A stretch of 64,000 nt of DNA from Bradyrhizobium sp. Tv2a-2 (lineage in GTDB: Bacteria; Pseudomonadota; Alphaproteobacteria; Rhizobiales; Xanthobacteraceae): the NCBI RefSeq assembly GCF_000472425.1, contig NZ_AXAI01000007.1, positions 62,001 to 126,000 of the forward strand, in the 5' to 3' direction. Position numbers and translations under genes: made by a program. Positions 45,279-54,155 of the stretch are shown here, piece by piece; the stretch's first letter is position 1; every line of letters starts with the position of its first letter. Below the pieces are notes generated by a model. That model searched no databases, was not told the DNA's origin, and saw only the letters and a list, made by a program, of their open reading frames with translations.

Positions 45279-46748
45279 TTATGCGACCAGATGGAGATCA
45301 GACAGAAGGTGCGCAGCGACATCGCCTCCCAGCGCGAGGTTGCCGTGGCCGCCGTCGCCGCCGATCCCGGCGATCTGGGTCGCACTCTGGTCGATATGCA
45401 CGTTATTGACCTGGTCGGCCTCCGCCGTGGCGTGGGGACCCGCGATCGCAATGTTGATCGGCGCATAGATCGCGATGCTGATGTCGACAAGGCTGCCCGA
45501 AAAATGGCCGTTGCCGCCATTGCCGGCGCCGTTGCCGCCGGTTGCGATCGCGTCGGAGCCGCCGGCCTGCCCCGACAAGAGGATGCCGCTGCTGCCGCCG
45601 ACGGCGAGGTTGTCGCTGCCGCCATGGCCTCCTATGCCGGCTGTTTGCGAGGACGACTGATCCAGGTTCACGTTGTTGGTCTGGATTGCGTACGTGCTGG
45701 AATTGTAGCCCGCGATGGCGATATTGACGGGATCATAGAGCACGAAGGACGCATGGACGAGCCCGCCATAGGCATAGCCATCGCCGCCGTTGCCGGCCTG
45801 GTTGCCGCCGCTCTGAATCATCTCGCCGCCCGACGACGAGCCCGATCCGATTGTCGTCACGTCGCCGCCGATGGCGGCGTTGCCGTTACCACCGCTGCCG
45901 CCGACGCCTGCGATCTGAATGGCCGATTGATCGATCTGGACTGTATTCGATTGAGAAGCTTCGGCGATCCCACCGGGACCGGCCACCGCGATGTCGACCG
46001 GATGGTAAATCACGATGGGAGCATCCAGCAATACGCCGGAAAAGCTGCCATTGCCGCCATTGCCGGCGTTGTTGCCGCCCGTTGCGACCGGCTCGGAGGC
46101 GAGCGAGGAAAGGCTGGCATTTCCTCCCGAGGCGATATTCCCGTCGCCACCATTGCCGCCGATACCGGCCATCTGCAGCGCCGACTGATTGAAGCTCGCA
46201 TTGTTGGTCTGCTCGGCCAGTGCCGTGGAATCATATCCCGCCGCGACGCTGATATTGATCGGTTCATAGATGATCATCGAGGCGTGAATGATACCTCCAT
46301 AGAAATAGCCGTTGCCGCCGTTGCCGGCCGTGTTGGCTCCGCTATCGATTGCAACCGGGCCCGGGCTGGCCATTCCCGAGCCTGATGCTGGCTCAAGAGC
46401 TGAAATGCTTCCCCCCGCCGCCAAATCGCCATTTCCACCATGGCCGCCAATGCCCGCCATCTGAACGGCATGTTGATCGATCTGAACGGCATTGGTCTGA
46501 TGCGCGTCGGCGTGACCGTGCGCGGTCGCATACGCGGCATTGACCGGACTGACGTAGGCGGCCGGGGAGTTCATCACCAGACCGGAGAAAAAGCCGCCGC
46601 CACCATCGCCGGCGCTGTCGTCGCCCGTGTCGATTGCGGAATGGTGCGTTGTGTCGTGCCGCCCCGGGGCAGTCATGCCATGGCCATCATGCCCGTGATA
46701 GGGCTGATGATGCAGCCGGATTCCATCCGACAGCTGCCAGAAATTCAT
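45279..46748 (-). CDS. five-repeat Gly/Asn-rich protein, probable T1SS substrate
   Basis: A 489-residue protein without a signal peptide or known family. Residues 1-39 include a His-rich stretch (8 His in residues 13-36). Five repeats of about 74 residues follow (40-113, 135-209, 222-295, 312-385, 402-475), with variable linkers. Each has AGNGGNG, an aromatic/Gly pair, a hydrophobic IYxPxNIAIAG strand, Q-(T/V/S)-N, DQSAxQ and AGIGGxGGxGN. The regular Gly and Gln/Asn spacing suggests stacked beta structure. Classical RTX GGxGxDxUx nonapeptides are absent. The C-terminus LLSDLHLVA could be the export signal. AGGAGA lies 7 bases before the start. Function unknown: adhesin, matrix fibre or metal-binding surface protein are options. 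Confidence 0.8.
   Translation of the reverse strand: MNFWQLSDGIRLHHQPYHGHDGHGMTAPGRHDTTHHSAIDTGDDSAGDGGGGFFSGLVMNSPAAYVSPVNAAYATAHGHADAHQTNAVQIDQHAVQMAGIGGHGGNGDLAAGGSISALEPASGSGMASPGPVAIDSGANTAGNGGNGYFYGGIIHASMIIYEPINISVAAGYDSTALAEQTNNASFNQSALQMAGIGGNGGDGNIASGGNASLSSLASEPVATGGNNAGNGGNGSFSGVLLDAPIVIYHPVDIAVAGPGGIAEASQSNTVQIDQSAIQIAGVGGSGGNGNAAIGGDVTTIGSGSSSGGEMIQSGGNQAGNGGDGYAYGGLVHASFVLYDPVNIAIAGYNSSTYAIQTNNVNLDQSSSQTAGIGGHGGSDNLAVGGSSGILLSGQAGGSDAIATGGNGAGNGGNGHFSGSLVDISIAIYAPINIAIAGPHATAEADQVNNVHIDQSATQIAGIGGDGGHGNLALGGDVAAHLLSDLHLVA
45324..46631 (-). repeat. five tandem-type protein repeats (coding)
   Basis: Repeat units at bases 46410-46631 (R1), 46122-46346 (R2), 45864-46085 (R3), 45594-45815 (R4) and 45324-45545 (R5). 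R2 resembles R4 (GGII or GGLV, then HAS, and AGY) and R3 resembles R5 (FSG, AGP). R1 is the most divergent. Confidence 0.85.
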
Positions 46749-46936
46749 GGTCGCTCTCCTGATCGCGATCGCGTCCCGCGCAGGCCGCCGGGTCATTCCG
46801 ACCTGAAGCCGAAATCTCCTCCTTGGTCAGTGAAAAGCCGAGTCGTCAATTCGGGTGTAGCTTTCGGTGAGCAACATCAGATCGGCTACGCCCGTTCGTA
46901 GGCGGCGGAAGCCGCTCGCGCGCCAAACCTGCGGCG

Positions 46937-49735
46937 TCACGCCGCGGGCTTCGCCACCGCTTCGTCGTTCGACAGCAGGTGCAACAGCGCGCTGCGGATA
47001 GCGGCCTGGCGGGTCGGCGCGGCGATCTGTGCGCCCAGCAGGTCCGTGACATAGAACACGTCGCGGGCGCGCTCGCCGAAGGTCGCGACATGGGCGGAGG
47101 CGATGTTGAGGTTGAGCTTCGATAGCGTCGTGGTCAGCTGGTAGAGCAGGCCGGGCCGGTCGAGGCCGGAGACCTCGATCACGGTGTAGAGCTCCGACCA
47201 CTGGTTGTTGATGCTGACTTCCGGCTCGACCACGAAGGCTTTGTTGATCTTGGTCCGGCTCGAGCGCCGCGCCACCGCCTCGGGCAGCCGCAGCTTGCCT
47301 TCGAGCACGTCCTCGATCATCTCGCCAATGCGGGTCGCGCGCCGGCCCTCGTCCTCGTCGCGGTCGTATTCCCTCGAGATCGCGATGGTGTCGAGCGCGC
47401 GGCCGTCGGTGGTGGTATAGATCTGCGCGTCGACGATGTTGGCGCCGGCGGATGCGCAGGCGCCTGCGATGATCGAGAGCAGCCACGGGTGGTCCATCGC
47501 AAAGATGGTGAGCTCGGTGACACCGCGCGCCTCGTCGAAGCCGACATTGATCGCGAGCTTGTGGCCGGCGTCCTCGCTTGCCTTGATGAACCGGGCCTGG
47601 CGAATCTTGCGTGGCAGGTCGACCTTGAGCCAGTAGGCCGGGTAATGCCGGCCGATGTAAGCGCTGACGTCGGCCTCGCTCCATTCGGTGAAGGCGTTGC
47701 GGAACTCGGCCTGCGCTGCAGCAAGGCGGCGGGCGCGGTTCACCTCCGAGAAGCCGCCGGTGAGCACCGGCTCGGTCTCATAATAAAGAGAGCGCAACAG
47801 CTGCGCCTTCCAGCCGTTCCACACGCCGGGGCCGACACCGCGGATGTCGGCGGTGGTCAGGATGGTCAGAAGCTTCATCTGCTCGACCGACTGCACGACG
47901 GCTGCGAAATTCTCGATGGTGCGGCGGTCGGAGAGGTCGCGCGATTGGGCCACCGTCGACATGGTCAGGTGCTCTTCGATCAGCCAGGCCACGAGCTCGG
48001 TATCGGCGGCGGAGAAGCCGAGCCGCGGGCACAGCCGCCGCGCCACCTTGGCGCCGGCAATCGAATGGTCTTCGGGCCGGCCCTTGGCGATGTCATGCAG
48101 CAGCGTCGTGATGTAGATCACCGAACGGTGCTCGGGCCTGATCTTGCGCATCAGGTCGCTCGCCAGCGTGAACTCGTCGTTGCCGCCGCGCTCGATCTCC
48201 TGCAAAAAGCCGATGCAGCGGATCAGGTGCTCGTCCACCGTATAGTGGTGGTACATGTTGAACTGCATCATCGACACGATGCGGCCGAAGGCGCGGATGA
48301 AATGGCCGAGCACGCCGGTCTCGTTCATCCGCCGCAGCACGATTTCCGCGTCGTTGGAGGTGAGGATCTCCATGAACAGGCGGTTGGCTTCCGGATTCTC
48401 ACGCAGCTCCTGGTTCACGAGCTTGAGCGAGCGGGTCACCATGCGCATCGCGTCGGGATGGAACGCGAGGTTGTTCTTTTGCGCCAGCCGAAAGATCCGG
48501 ATCATGTTGACCGGATCATGCTTGAACACGTCGGGGGCGGCGAGATTGATGCGGTTGTTGTCGACGATGAAGTCGTCGGAATCAGGCACCCTCCGCCGGG
48601 TCACGTTGGGGCGGAAGCGCGCCATCATGCGGCTGAGCACCGGCGCGGGCTTGGCCTGCTGGTCCTCCAGCTTGGCGCAGAGGATGGCGGTGAGGTTGCC
48701 GACTTCCTTGGCGATCAGGAAGTAGTGCTTCATGAAGCGCTCGACGTCCTGCATGCCGGGATGGCTGGTGTAACCAAGACGGATCGCGATCTCGCGCTGC
48801 AGGTCGAAGCTCAGCCGCTCCTCAGGTCGCCCGGTGACGAAGTGCAGATTGCAGCGCACCGACCACAGGAAGTCGGCGCAGCGACGGAAGGTGCGGTATT
48901 CCTGCGCATCGAACACGCCGCGCTCGAGCAGCTCCTCGGTCTCGCGCACCCGGTAAACATATTTGGCGATCCAGAACAGCGTGTGGAGGTCGCGCAAGCC
49001 GCCTTTGCCGTCCTTCACATTCGGCTCGACCAGATAGCGCGATTGTCCGGCACGGCGGTGCCGCTCCTCACGCTCGGCGAGTTTGGCCGTCACGAACTCG
49101 GCCGCGGTGCCCTGCACCACTTCCTTATCGAAGCGCGAGACCAGTTCGTCGTAGAGCGGCTTGTCGCCGGTGAGGAAGCGCGTCTCCAGGATCGCGGTGC
49201 GGATGGTCATGTCGCCGCGCGCCTGGCGGATCGATTCATCGACCGAGCGCGTGGCGTGGCCGACCTTCAGGCCCATGTCCCATAGGCAATAAAGAATGGC
49301 TTCGGCGACCTGCTCGCCCCAGGCGGTCTGCTTGTAGGGCAGGATGAAGAGCAGATCGATGTCGCTTTCCGGCGCCATCAGGCCGCGGCCATAGCCGCCG
49401 GTCGCGACCACCGCCATGCGCTCGGCGCCGGAGGGGATCGGTGAGCGGTAAAGATGACGGGTCGCGGCCGCAAACAGGATGCGGATGATCTCGTCCTGCA
49501 CGAAGCAGAGCCGCTCGGCGCAGCGCCGTCCGTGCCGATCCCTGAGCAGTGTGGCCTGGGCTGCCGCGCACGCTGCGACCAGCTCGCCTTTCAGCAGCTG
49601 CGCCATCGAGGTGCGGAAGATGTCCTCGTGTCCGGCATGCTGCTCGGCCAGTGCATCGATCGCCGCGGTGACACGGGCGGTGTCGAAAAAGGTGGCGTCT
49701 GCTGCTCGGTTAGGCTCGGCTACCAGATTGTCCAT
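46937..49735 (-). CDS. glnD: [protein-PII] uridylyltransferase/uridylyl-removing enzyme
   Basis: A 932-residue GlnD, the nitrogen sensor that uridylylates PII proteins when glutamine is low and removes UMP when it is high. The nucleotidyltransferase motif GGYGRGLMAPESDIDLLF lies at about 112-130. The HD hydrolase domain has LLHDIAKG near 545. Two ACT domains sit at about 735-815 and 845-920, the glutamine-sensing end. Length fits the rhizobial family. It is followed in transcription by nothing on the same strand before the repeat-protein gene 188 bases away. Confidence 0.96.
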   Translation of the reverse strand: MDNLVAEPNRAADATFFDTARVTAAIDALAEQHAGHEDIFRTSMAQLLKGELVAACAAAQATLLRDRHGRRCAERLCFVQDEIIRILFAAATRHLYRSPIPSGAERMAVVATGGYGRGLMAPESDIDLLFILPYKQTAWGEQVAEAILYCLWDMGLKVGHATRSVDESIRQARGDMTIRTAILETRFLTGDKPLYDELVSRFDKEVVQGTAAEFVTAKLAEREERHRRAGQSRYLVEPNVKDGKGGLRDLHTLFWIAKYVYRVRETEELLERGVFDAQEYRTFRRCADFLWSVRCNLHFVTGRPEERLSFDLQREIAIRLGYTSHPGMQDVERFMKHYFLIAKEVGNLTAILCAKLEDQQAKPAPVLSRMMARFRPNVTRRRVPDSDDFIVDNNRINLAAPDVFKHDPVNMIRIFRLAQKNNLAFHPDAMRMVTRSLKLVNQELRENPEANRLFMEILTSNDAEIVLRRMNETGVLGHFIRAFGRIVSMMQFNMYHHYTVDEHLIRCIGFLQEIERGGNDEFTLASDLMRKIRPEHRSVIYITTLLHDIAKGRPEDHSIAGAKVARRLCPRLGFSAADTELVAWLIEEHLTMSTVAQSRDLSDRRTIENFAAVVQSVEQMKLLTILTTADIRGVGPGVWNGWKAQLLRSLYYETEPVLTGGFSEVNRARRLAAAQAEFRNAFTEWSEADVSAYIGRHYPAYWLKVDLPRKIRQARFIKASEDAGHKLAINVGFDEARGVTELTIFAMDHPWLLSIIAGACASAGANIVDAQIYTTTDGRALDTIAISREYDRDEDEGRRATRIGEMIEDVLEGKLRLPEAVARRSSRTKINKAFVVEPEVSINNQWSELYTVIEVSGLDRPGLLYQLTTTLSKLNLNIASAHVATFGERARDVFYVTDLLGAQIAAPTRQAAIRSALLHLLSNDEAVAKPAA

Positions 49736-49925
49736 GATCTCACCGGATACCGGACCCCGCCCGCCCTGTCACGAAACATTCCGGTGTTGCGCAAATTCCA
49801 TGCTGGATTTCGCGGTGCTGACAGCAATTCTGTTCTCGTCGGGGGGACTGAGGGAGTGCGGATTTTCTCGTTGACGCGAGTGCTTAACATATTGAAAGAA
49901 AAGCCAGTTTTTAAGGGAGGTGGAT

Positions 49926-50900
49926 ATGCATATTTTATCGCGTCGCAGGTTGGTCGCGGGCCTTGCAGCTGCAATGTTGATGCCGATCGGCGCGCGCGCG
50001 GCCGAACCACTCAGGGAGATCCGCATCGACTGGGCGACCTACAACCCGGTGTCGCTGGTCTTGAAGCAGAAAGGGCTCCTGGAGCAGGAGTTCGCCAAGG
50101 ACGGCATCAGCATCGTCTGGGTGCAGTCGGCCGGTTCCAACAAGGCGCTGGAGTTCCTCAATGCGGGCTCGATCGATTTCGGCTCGACTGCGGGCTCGGC
50201 GGCACTGGTCGCCAGGATCAACGGCAACCCGATCAAGTCGATCTATGTCTATTCGCGGCCCGAATGGACCGCGCTTGTTACGACCAAGGATTCGAAGATC
50301 GCAGATGTTGCGGACCTGAAGGGCAAGCGTGTCGCGGTCACCCGCGGCACCGATCCGCACATCTTCCTGGTCCGCGCGCTGCTGGGTGCGGGCTTGACCG
50401 AGAAGGACATCACGCCGGTGTTGCTCCAGCACGCCGACGGCAAGACCGCGCTGATCCGCGGCGATGTCGATGCCTGGGCGGGGCTCGACCCGATGATGGC
50501 GCAGGCCGAAATCGAGGACGGCGCCAGGCTGTTCTACCGCAAGGCCGACGCCAACACCTGGGGCATTCTCAATGTACGCGAGCAGTTCCTGAAGGACTAT
50601 CCGGACATCGTTCGCCGCGTGCTCGCGACCTACGAAGAGGCACGCAAATATTCGCTGGCGAATTACGACGACCTGAAGAAGACGTTCATAGCGGCGACAA
50701 AACTTCCCGACGCAGTCGTCGACAAGCAGCTCAAGGAGCGCACCGAGCTGACCCACAGCCGCATCGGCGCGCCGCAGCGCGAGTCGATCCTGGAAGCGGG
50801 ATTGGCCTTGCAGAAGGCCGGCGTCATCGACGCCAAGGTCGAGGTCAAGGCGGCGCTGGATGCGCTGATCGACGACCAGGTGCCGCTGCCGACGAATTGA
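49926..50900 (+). CDS. SsuA-like sulfonate-type ABC substrate-binding protein
   Basis: A 324-residue periplasmic binding protein of the aliphatic sulfonate/nitrate/taurine class. The signal peptide has a twin-arginine-like SRRRLVAGLAAAM, cleaved after ARAA at about residue 26. The mature start IRIDWATYNPVSLVLKQKGLLEQEF and QSAGSNKALEFLNAGSIDFGSTAGSAAL is the SsuA/TauA signature. AAGGGAGG lies 5 bases before the ATG; a GTG two codons upstream is less likely. It heads a three-gene transporter with permease and ATPase downstream. The ligand is not determined. Confidence 0.88.
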   Translation: MHILSRRRLVAGLAAAMLMPIGARAAEPLREIRIDWATYNPVSLVLKQKGLLEQEFAKDGISIVWVQSAGSNKALEFLNAGSIDFGSTAGSAALVARINGNPIKSIYVYSRPEWTALVTTKDSKIADVADLKGKRVAVTRGTDPHIFLVRALLGAGLTEKDITPVLLQHADGKTALIRGDVDAWAGLDPMMAQAEIEDGARLFYRKADANTWGILNVREQFLKDYPDIVRRVLATYEEARKYSLANYDDLKKTFIAATKLPDAVVDKQLKERTELTHSRIGAPQRESILEAGLALQKAGVIDAKVEVKAALDALIDDQVPLPTN

Positions 50901-50920
50901 CGCAGGCGTCCGAACAACAC

Positions 50921-51044
50921 TCGTCGCCCCGGCGTAGGCCGGGGCCCATAGCCACAAAACCAAGTTTTGCGAAGGCTGGACGACCATGCTGCTCGACAGG
51001 CCCGCCTGGGATTATTGGGCCCGGCCGTTGCCGGGACGACAGCG
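50921..51044. repeat. large palindromic intergenic repeat
   Basis: CGTCGCCCCGGC and GGCCGGGGCCCAT near the left end pair with GGGCCCGGCC and GCCGGGACGAC near the right end, around a central segment of about 65 bases. It lies between the binding-protein and permease genes. Cruciform or transcript processing is possible. Confidence 0.7.
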
Positions 51045-51108
51045 GAACGGGGACGCCGGCTGAGCGGTCGGCGGCACCTTGCAATCCTCACACGAGAAGC
51101 GTCTTGCT

Positions 51109-51960
51109 ATGGGCATGACTGTTGAGCTGCCGACCACCGGGCAAATCGAAGCGGGCACCCAAGTCGCACCGCTTGCACGTCTGCGTCGCTATTTGCGGCC
51201 CTTGCTCGGCCTGCTGTTGCCGCTCGCGCTCGCCGCCGGCTGGGAGCTGACCGTCTGGCTCGGTTTCTCCAGCGGCCGTCTCGTGCCACCGCCCTCGAAG
51301 GTCTTCGCAACCATTGGCGAGCTCGCCCGCAGCGGGGAGCTGTCCCGGCACATCTGGGTGACGCTGTGGCGTGTCGCCTCCGGCTTTGCGCTCGGGGTGA
51401 TCGCGGGCACGATCATGGGCGCGATTTCAGGCTATTGGGGACTGGCGCGGCGGCTGCTCGATCCCACCGTGCAGGCGCTGCGTGCGATCCCCTCCATCGC
51501 CTGGGTGCCGCTGTTCATCCTCTGGCTCGGCATTTTCGAGACGTCGAAAGTCGCGCTGATTGCGGTCGGGGTGTTCTTCCCGGTGTATCTCGGCGTGATG
51601 GGCGCGATCCTGTCCGTCGACCGCAAGATCGTCGAGGTGGGTCGCATCTTCCGCCTGTCTGGACCGGCGATGATCCGCCGCATTCTTCTTCCTGCGGTGC
51701 TGCCGGCCTATGTGCTGGCACTGCGCGTCGGGCTTGGCCTTGGCTGGATGTTCGTGGTTGCCGCCGAGTTCATGGGCGCTTCCGAAGGTCTCGGCTATCT
51801 CCTGATCGACGGCCAGCAGCTCGGCAAGCCGGCGCAGATCGTGGCTGCCATCGTCATCTTCGCCATTCTCGGCAAGGCGACCGATTGGCTGCTCGAAATC
51901 GCGACTGCGCCGCTCTTGCGCTGGCAGGACGCCTTCAGCCGTCAGGCAGGAGGCGCGTGA
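51109..51960 (+). CDS. SsuC-like ABC transporter permease
   Basis: A 283-residue permease with six helices and the binding-protein-dependent (BPD_transp_1) EAA-type loop VGRIFRLSGPAMIRRILLPAVLPAYVLALRVGLGLGW. GASEGLGYLLIDGQQLGKPAQIVAAIVIFAILGKATDWLLE is typical of SsuC/TauC/NrtB. The start is uncertain among several codons at 51079-51115; I use the first ATG. Its stop overlaps the ATPase start by one base (TGATG). It forms an import system with the proteins on either side. Confidence 0.9.
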   Translation: MGMTVELPTTGQIEAGTQVAPLARLRRYLRPLLGLLLPLALAAGWELTVWLGFSSGRLVPPPSKVFATIGELARSGELSRHIWVTLWRVASGFALGVIAGTIMGAISGYWGLARRLLDPTVQALRAIPSIAWVPLFILWLGIFETSKVALIAVGVFFPVYLGVMGAILSVDRKIVEVGRIFRLSGPAMIRRILLPAVLPAYVLALRVGLGLGWMFVVAAEFMGASEGLGYLLIDGQQLGKPAQIVAAIVIFAILGKATDWLLEIATAPLLRWQDAFSRQAGGA

Positions 51961-52745
51961 TGCTGGCGCTCGAGCGGGTCGGCAAGACCTATCCCAACGG
52001 CGTGCATGCGCTGGAACGTTTCTCCGCCGAGATCGGCCAGGGCGAGATCGTCGCCATCATCGGCGGCTCCGGCTGCGGCAAGTCGACGCTGCTGCGTGCC
52101 ATCGCGGGGCTCGATCCCGCCAGCACGGGCAAGGTGAGCCTCGATGCCATCGCGATCTCCGCGCCGCATGAAAAGATCGGCATCATCTTCCAGGAGCCGC
52201 GGCTACTACCGTGGCTGAGCGTGGCCGACAATATCGGCTTCGGCCTGTCCGATTTGCCCGCTGACATCAGGCGCGAGAAGGTTGCGAAAGCACTGGCGCG
52301 CGTCGGCCTTGCCGAGAAGGCAAAGGCTTGGCCGCGCGAGCTCTCCGGCGGCCAGGCCCAGCGGGTCGCAATTGCCCGCGCGCTGGTGCCGCAGCCCGAA
52401 GTGCTGCTTCTCGACGAGCCGTTCTCGGCGCTCGATGCCTTCACCCGGCGCGATCTGCAGGACCATCTGCTCGACCTCTGGGCGGACACGCGCCCGACGC
52501 TGATCCTGGTGACGCATGATGTCGAGGAGGCCGTGGCGCTCGCCGACCGCGTGCTGGTGATGCGGCCTCGGCCGGGCCGGTTGTTCGAGGCGATCAACAT
52601 CAACCTGGCGCGACCGCGCGACCGCAACTCGACCCTGTTCGACGATTTCAAGCGCCATGTGCTGACCTCGCTCGACCGCTCGCTGGACCGCACTGTGCCC
52701 GACGCGCATGGCCGCTCCGACCAGGGCGCGGCGATGTGGTGGTGA
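51960..52745 (+). CDS. SsuB-like ABC transporter ATP-binding protein
   Basis: A 261-residue ATPase. Walker A is GGSGCGKST, the Q-loop is FQEPRLLPW, the signature LSGGQAQRV, Walker B LLLDEPFSALD and the switch His in VTHDVEEAV. FQEPRLLPWLSVADNI is characteristic of the SsuB/TauB/NrtD group. It is translationally coupled to the permease. Import of sulfonate, taurine or a similar anion is inferred from the family, not shown. Confidence 0.92.
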   Translation: MLALERVGKTYPNGVHALERFSAEIGQGEIVAIIGGSGCGKSTLLRAIAGLDPASTGKVSLDAIAISAPHEKIGIIFQEPRLLPWLSVADNIGFGLSDLPADIRREKVAKALARVGLAEKAKAWPRELSGGQAQRVAIARALVPQPEVLLLDEPFSALDAFTRRDLQDHLLDLWADTRPTLILVTHDVEEAVALADRVLVMRPRPGRLFEAININLARPRDRNSTLFDDFKRHVLTSLDRSLDRTVPDAHGRSDQGAAMWW

Positions 52746-52799
52746 CACGCAAGCGCCAATTGGCTACACCCGCCAAGCAATAACTCCCGGGAGAGAACC

Positions 52800-53309
52800 A
52801 TGGACGCCGCTGCTCTTCGCGCGATGCAGGCTCCGATCAAGGAGCGCTACAAGTCCGAGCCTCAGGCCGCGCTGATCACGCTGAAAGCCAAGGGCTCGAC
52901 CGACAGTGACGGCATCGCCTGCAAGCTCGAGACCGGCCGCGCGCTCGCGGTCGCAGGGCTTCATCCGGCCACCGGCGGGTCCGGGCTCGAGCTCTGCTCC
53001 GGCGACATGCTGCTGGAGGCGCTGGTCGCCTGCGCCGGCGTGACGCTGAAATCGGTCGCGACCGCGATCGATGTGCCGCTAAAGCAGGGTCTCGTCTTCG
53101 CCGAGGGCGATCTGGATTTTCGCGGCACGCTTGGCGTCGACAAGGAGGCCCCGGTCGGCTTTCGCGAAATCCGCCTGCGCTTCGATGTCGACACCGACGC
53201 GCCGCAGGACAAGCTCGATCTGCTCCTCAAGCTCACCGAGCGCTATTGCGTGGTGTATCAGACCATCAAGAACGGGCCGAAGGTTTCGGTTTCGATGCAG
53301 CGGATCTAG
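52800..53309 (+). CDS. OsmC family protein
   Basis: A 169-residue OsmC/Ohr-fold protein with two conserved cysteines. One is in ALVACAGVTLKSVATAIDV, the other in TERYCVVYQTIKNGPKV. Such proteins reduce organic hydroperoxides with thiols. GGGAGAGAACC precedes the start. It lies 55 bases after the SsuB-like gene on the same strand and may be co-transcribed, but a functional link to sulfonate import is speculative. Confidence 0.9.
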   Translation: MDAAALRAMQAPIKERYKSEPQAALITLKAKGSTDSDGIACKLETGRALAVAGLHPATGGSGLELCSGDMLLEALVACAGVTLKSVATAIDVPLKQGLVFAEGDLDFRGTLGVDKEAPVGFREIRLRFDVDTDAPQDKLDLLLKLTERYCVVYQTIKNGPKVSVSMQRI

Positions 53310-53350
53310 TCTTTCACCCGTCCCTGGAGGGGCGGGTGACAAGTCAGGCA

Positions 53351-54151
53351 ATGTCCTCCCACCTCATCTTCACCTTTTCGCTTGTGCTGCGCATGGTCGT
53401 CGCCGCGGCCTTCGTGGTGTCGGCGTCCTTCATTGCCGAGCGCACGGGTCCTGTGATCGGCGCGCTGGTGGCGACGCTGCCGATCTCGGCGGGGCCGTCC
53501 TATGTGTTCCTCGCGCTCGATCATGACGCGGCCTTCATCGCGCAGGGCGCGCTGGCGAGCCTGCCGGTGAATGCGGCGACGATATTTCTCGGGCTGACCT
53601 ATGTGCTGCTAGCGCAGCGCCATGGGCTGCTGGTCAGTGTCGGGTCCGCGCTCGTGGTGTGGTTTTCGCTCGCAGCACTGTTGCGCTCGTTCGATCTGTC
53701 GCTCGCGGGTGGCCTGATTGCGAATGCAATCGCGTTTGCTATCTGCATTCCGCTGATGCGGCGCTATGCCCATGTGAAAATGCCGCTGATCACGCGCCGC
53801 TGGTACGACATTCCCTTCCGCGCCTCGCTGGTGGCGGTGCTGGTCGCGACCGTGGTGACGCTGTCGGGCCGCGTCGGGCCTTCGATCACCGGGATCATGG
53901 CGTTGTTTCCGGTGGTGTTCACCAGCCTGATGCTGATCCTGCACCCGCGCATCGGCGGGCCGCCGACAGCCGCGGTGCTCGCCAACAGCGGCTGGGGCCT
54001 GCTGGGGTTTGGGCTCGCGATCGCGGTGCTGCATGTCGCCGTGCTGCGTTTCGGCTCGGCGATGGGGCTGAGCCTCGCGCTCGCGACCTGCATCTTCTGG
54101 AATCTGGCGCTGTGGTGGAGTGGGCGGCGAAAGGTGGCGGGGGTGAAGTGA
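53351..54151 (+). CDS. hypothetical membrane protein
   Basis: A 266-residue membrane protein with about eight to nine predicted hydrophobic helices. It contains two similar Gly/Pro-rich segments: ERTGPVIGALVATLPISAGPSYVFLAL and GRVGPSITGIMALFPVVFTSLMLIL. That internal similarity suggests two inverted or repeated halves, as in small transporters. I do not recognise a named family. It lies 42 bases after the OsmC gene. The start codon is chosen where the first helix begins. Confidence 0.75.
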   Translation: MSSHLIFTFSLVLRMVVAAAFVVSASFIAERTGPVIGALVATLPISAGPSYVFLALDHDAAFIAQGALASLPVNAATIFLGLTYVLLAQRHGLLVSVGSALVVWFSLAALLRSFDLSLAGGLIANAIAFAICIPLMRRYAHVKMPLITRRWYDIPFRASLVAVLVATVVTLSGRVGPSITGIMALFPVVFTSLMLILHPRIGGPPTAAVLANSGWGLLGFGLAIAVLHVAVLRFGSAMGLSLALATCIFWNLALWWSGRRKVAGVK

Positions 54152-54155
54152 TGCC

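Noticed and set aside
45279..46748. RTX calcium-binding repeats in the T1SS substrate
   Set aside because: The Gly-rich parts lack the regular GGxGxDxUx spacing; Asp is mostly replaced by Asn or absent.
47489..49285. 598-codon open frame on the plus strand
   Set aside because: Antisense to glnD, with no recognisable motif.
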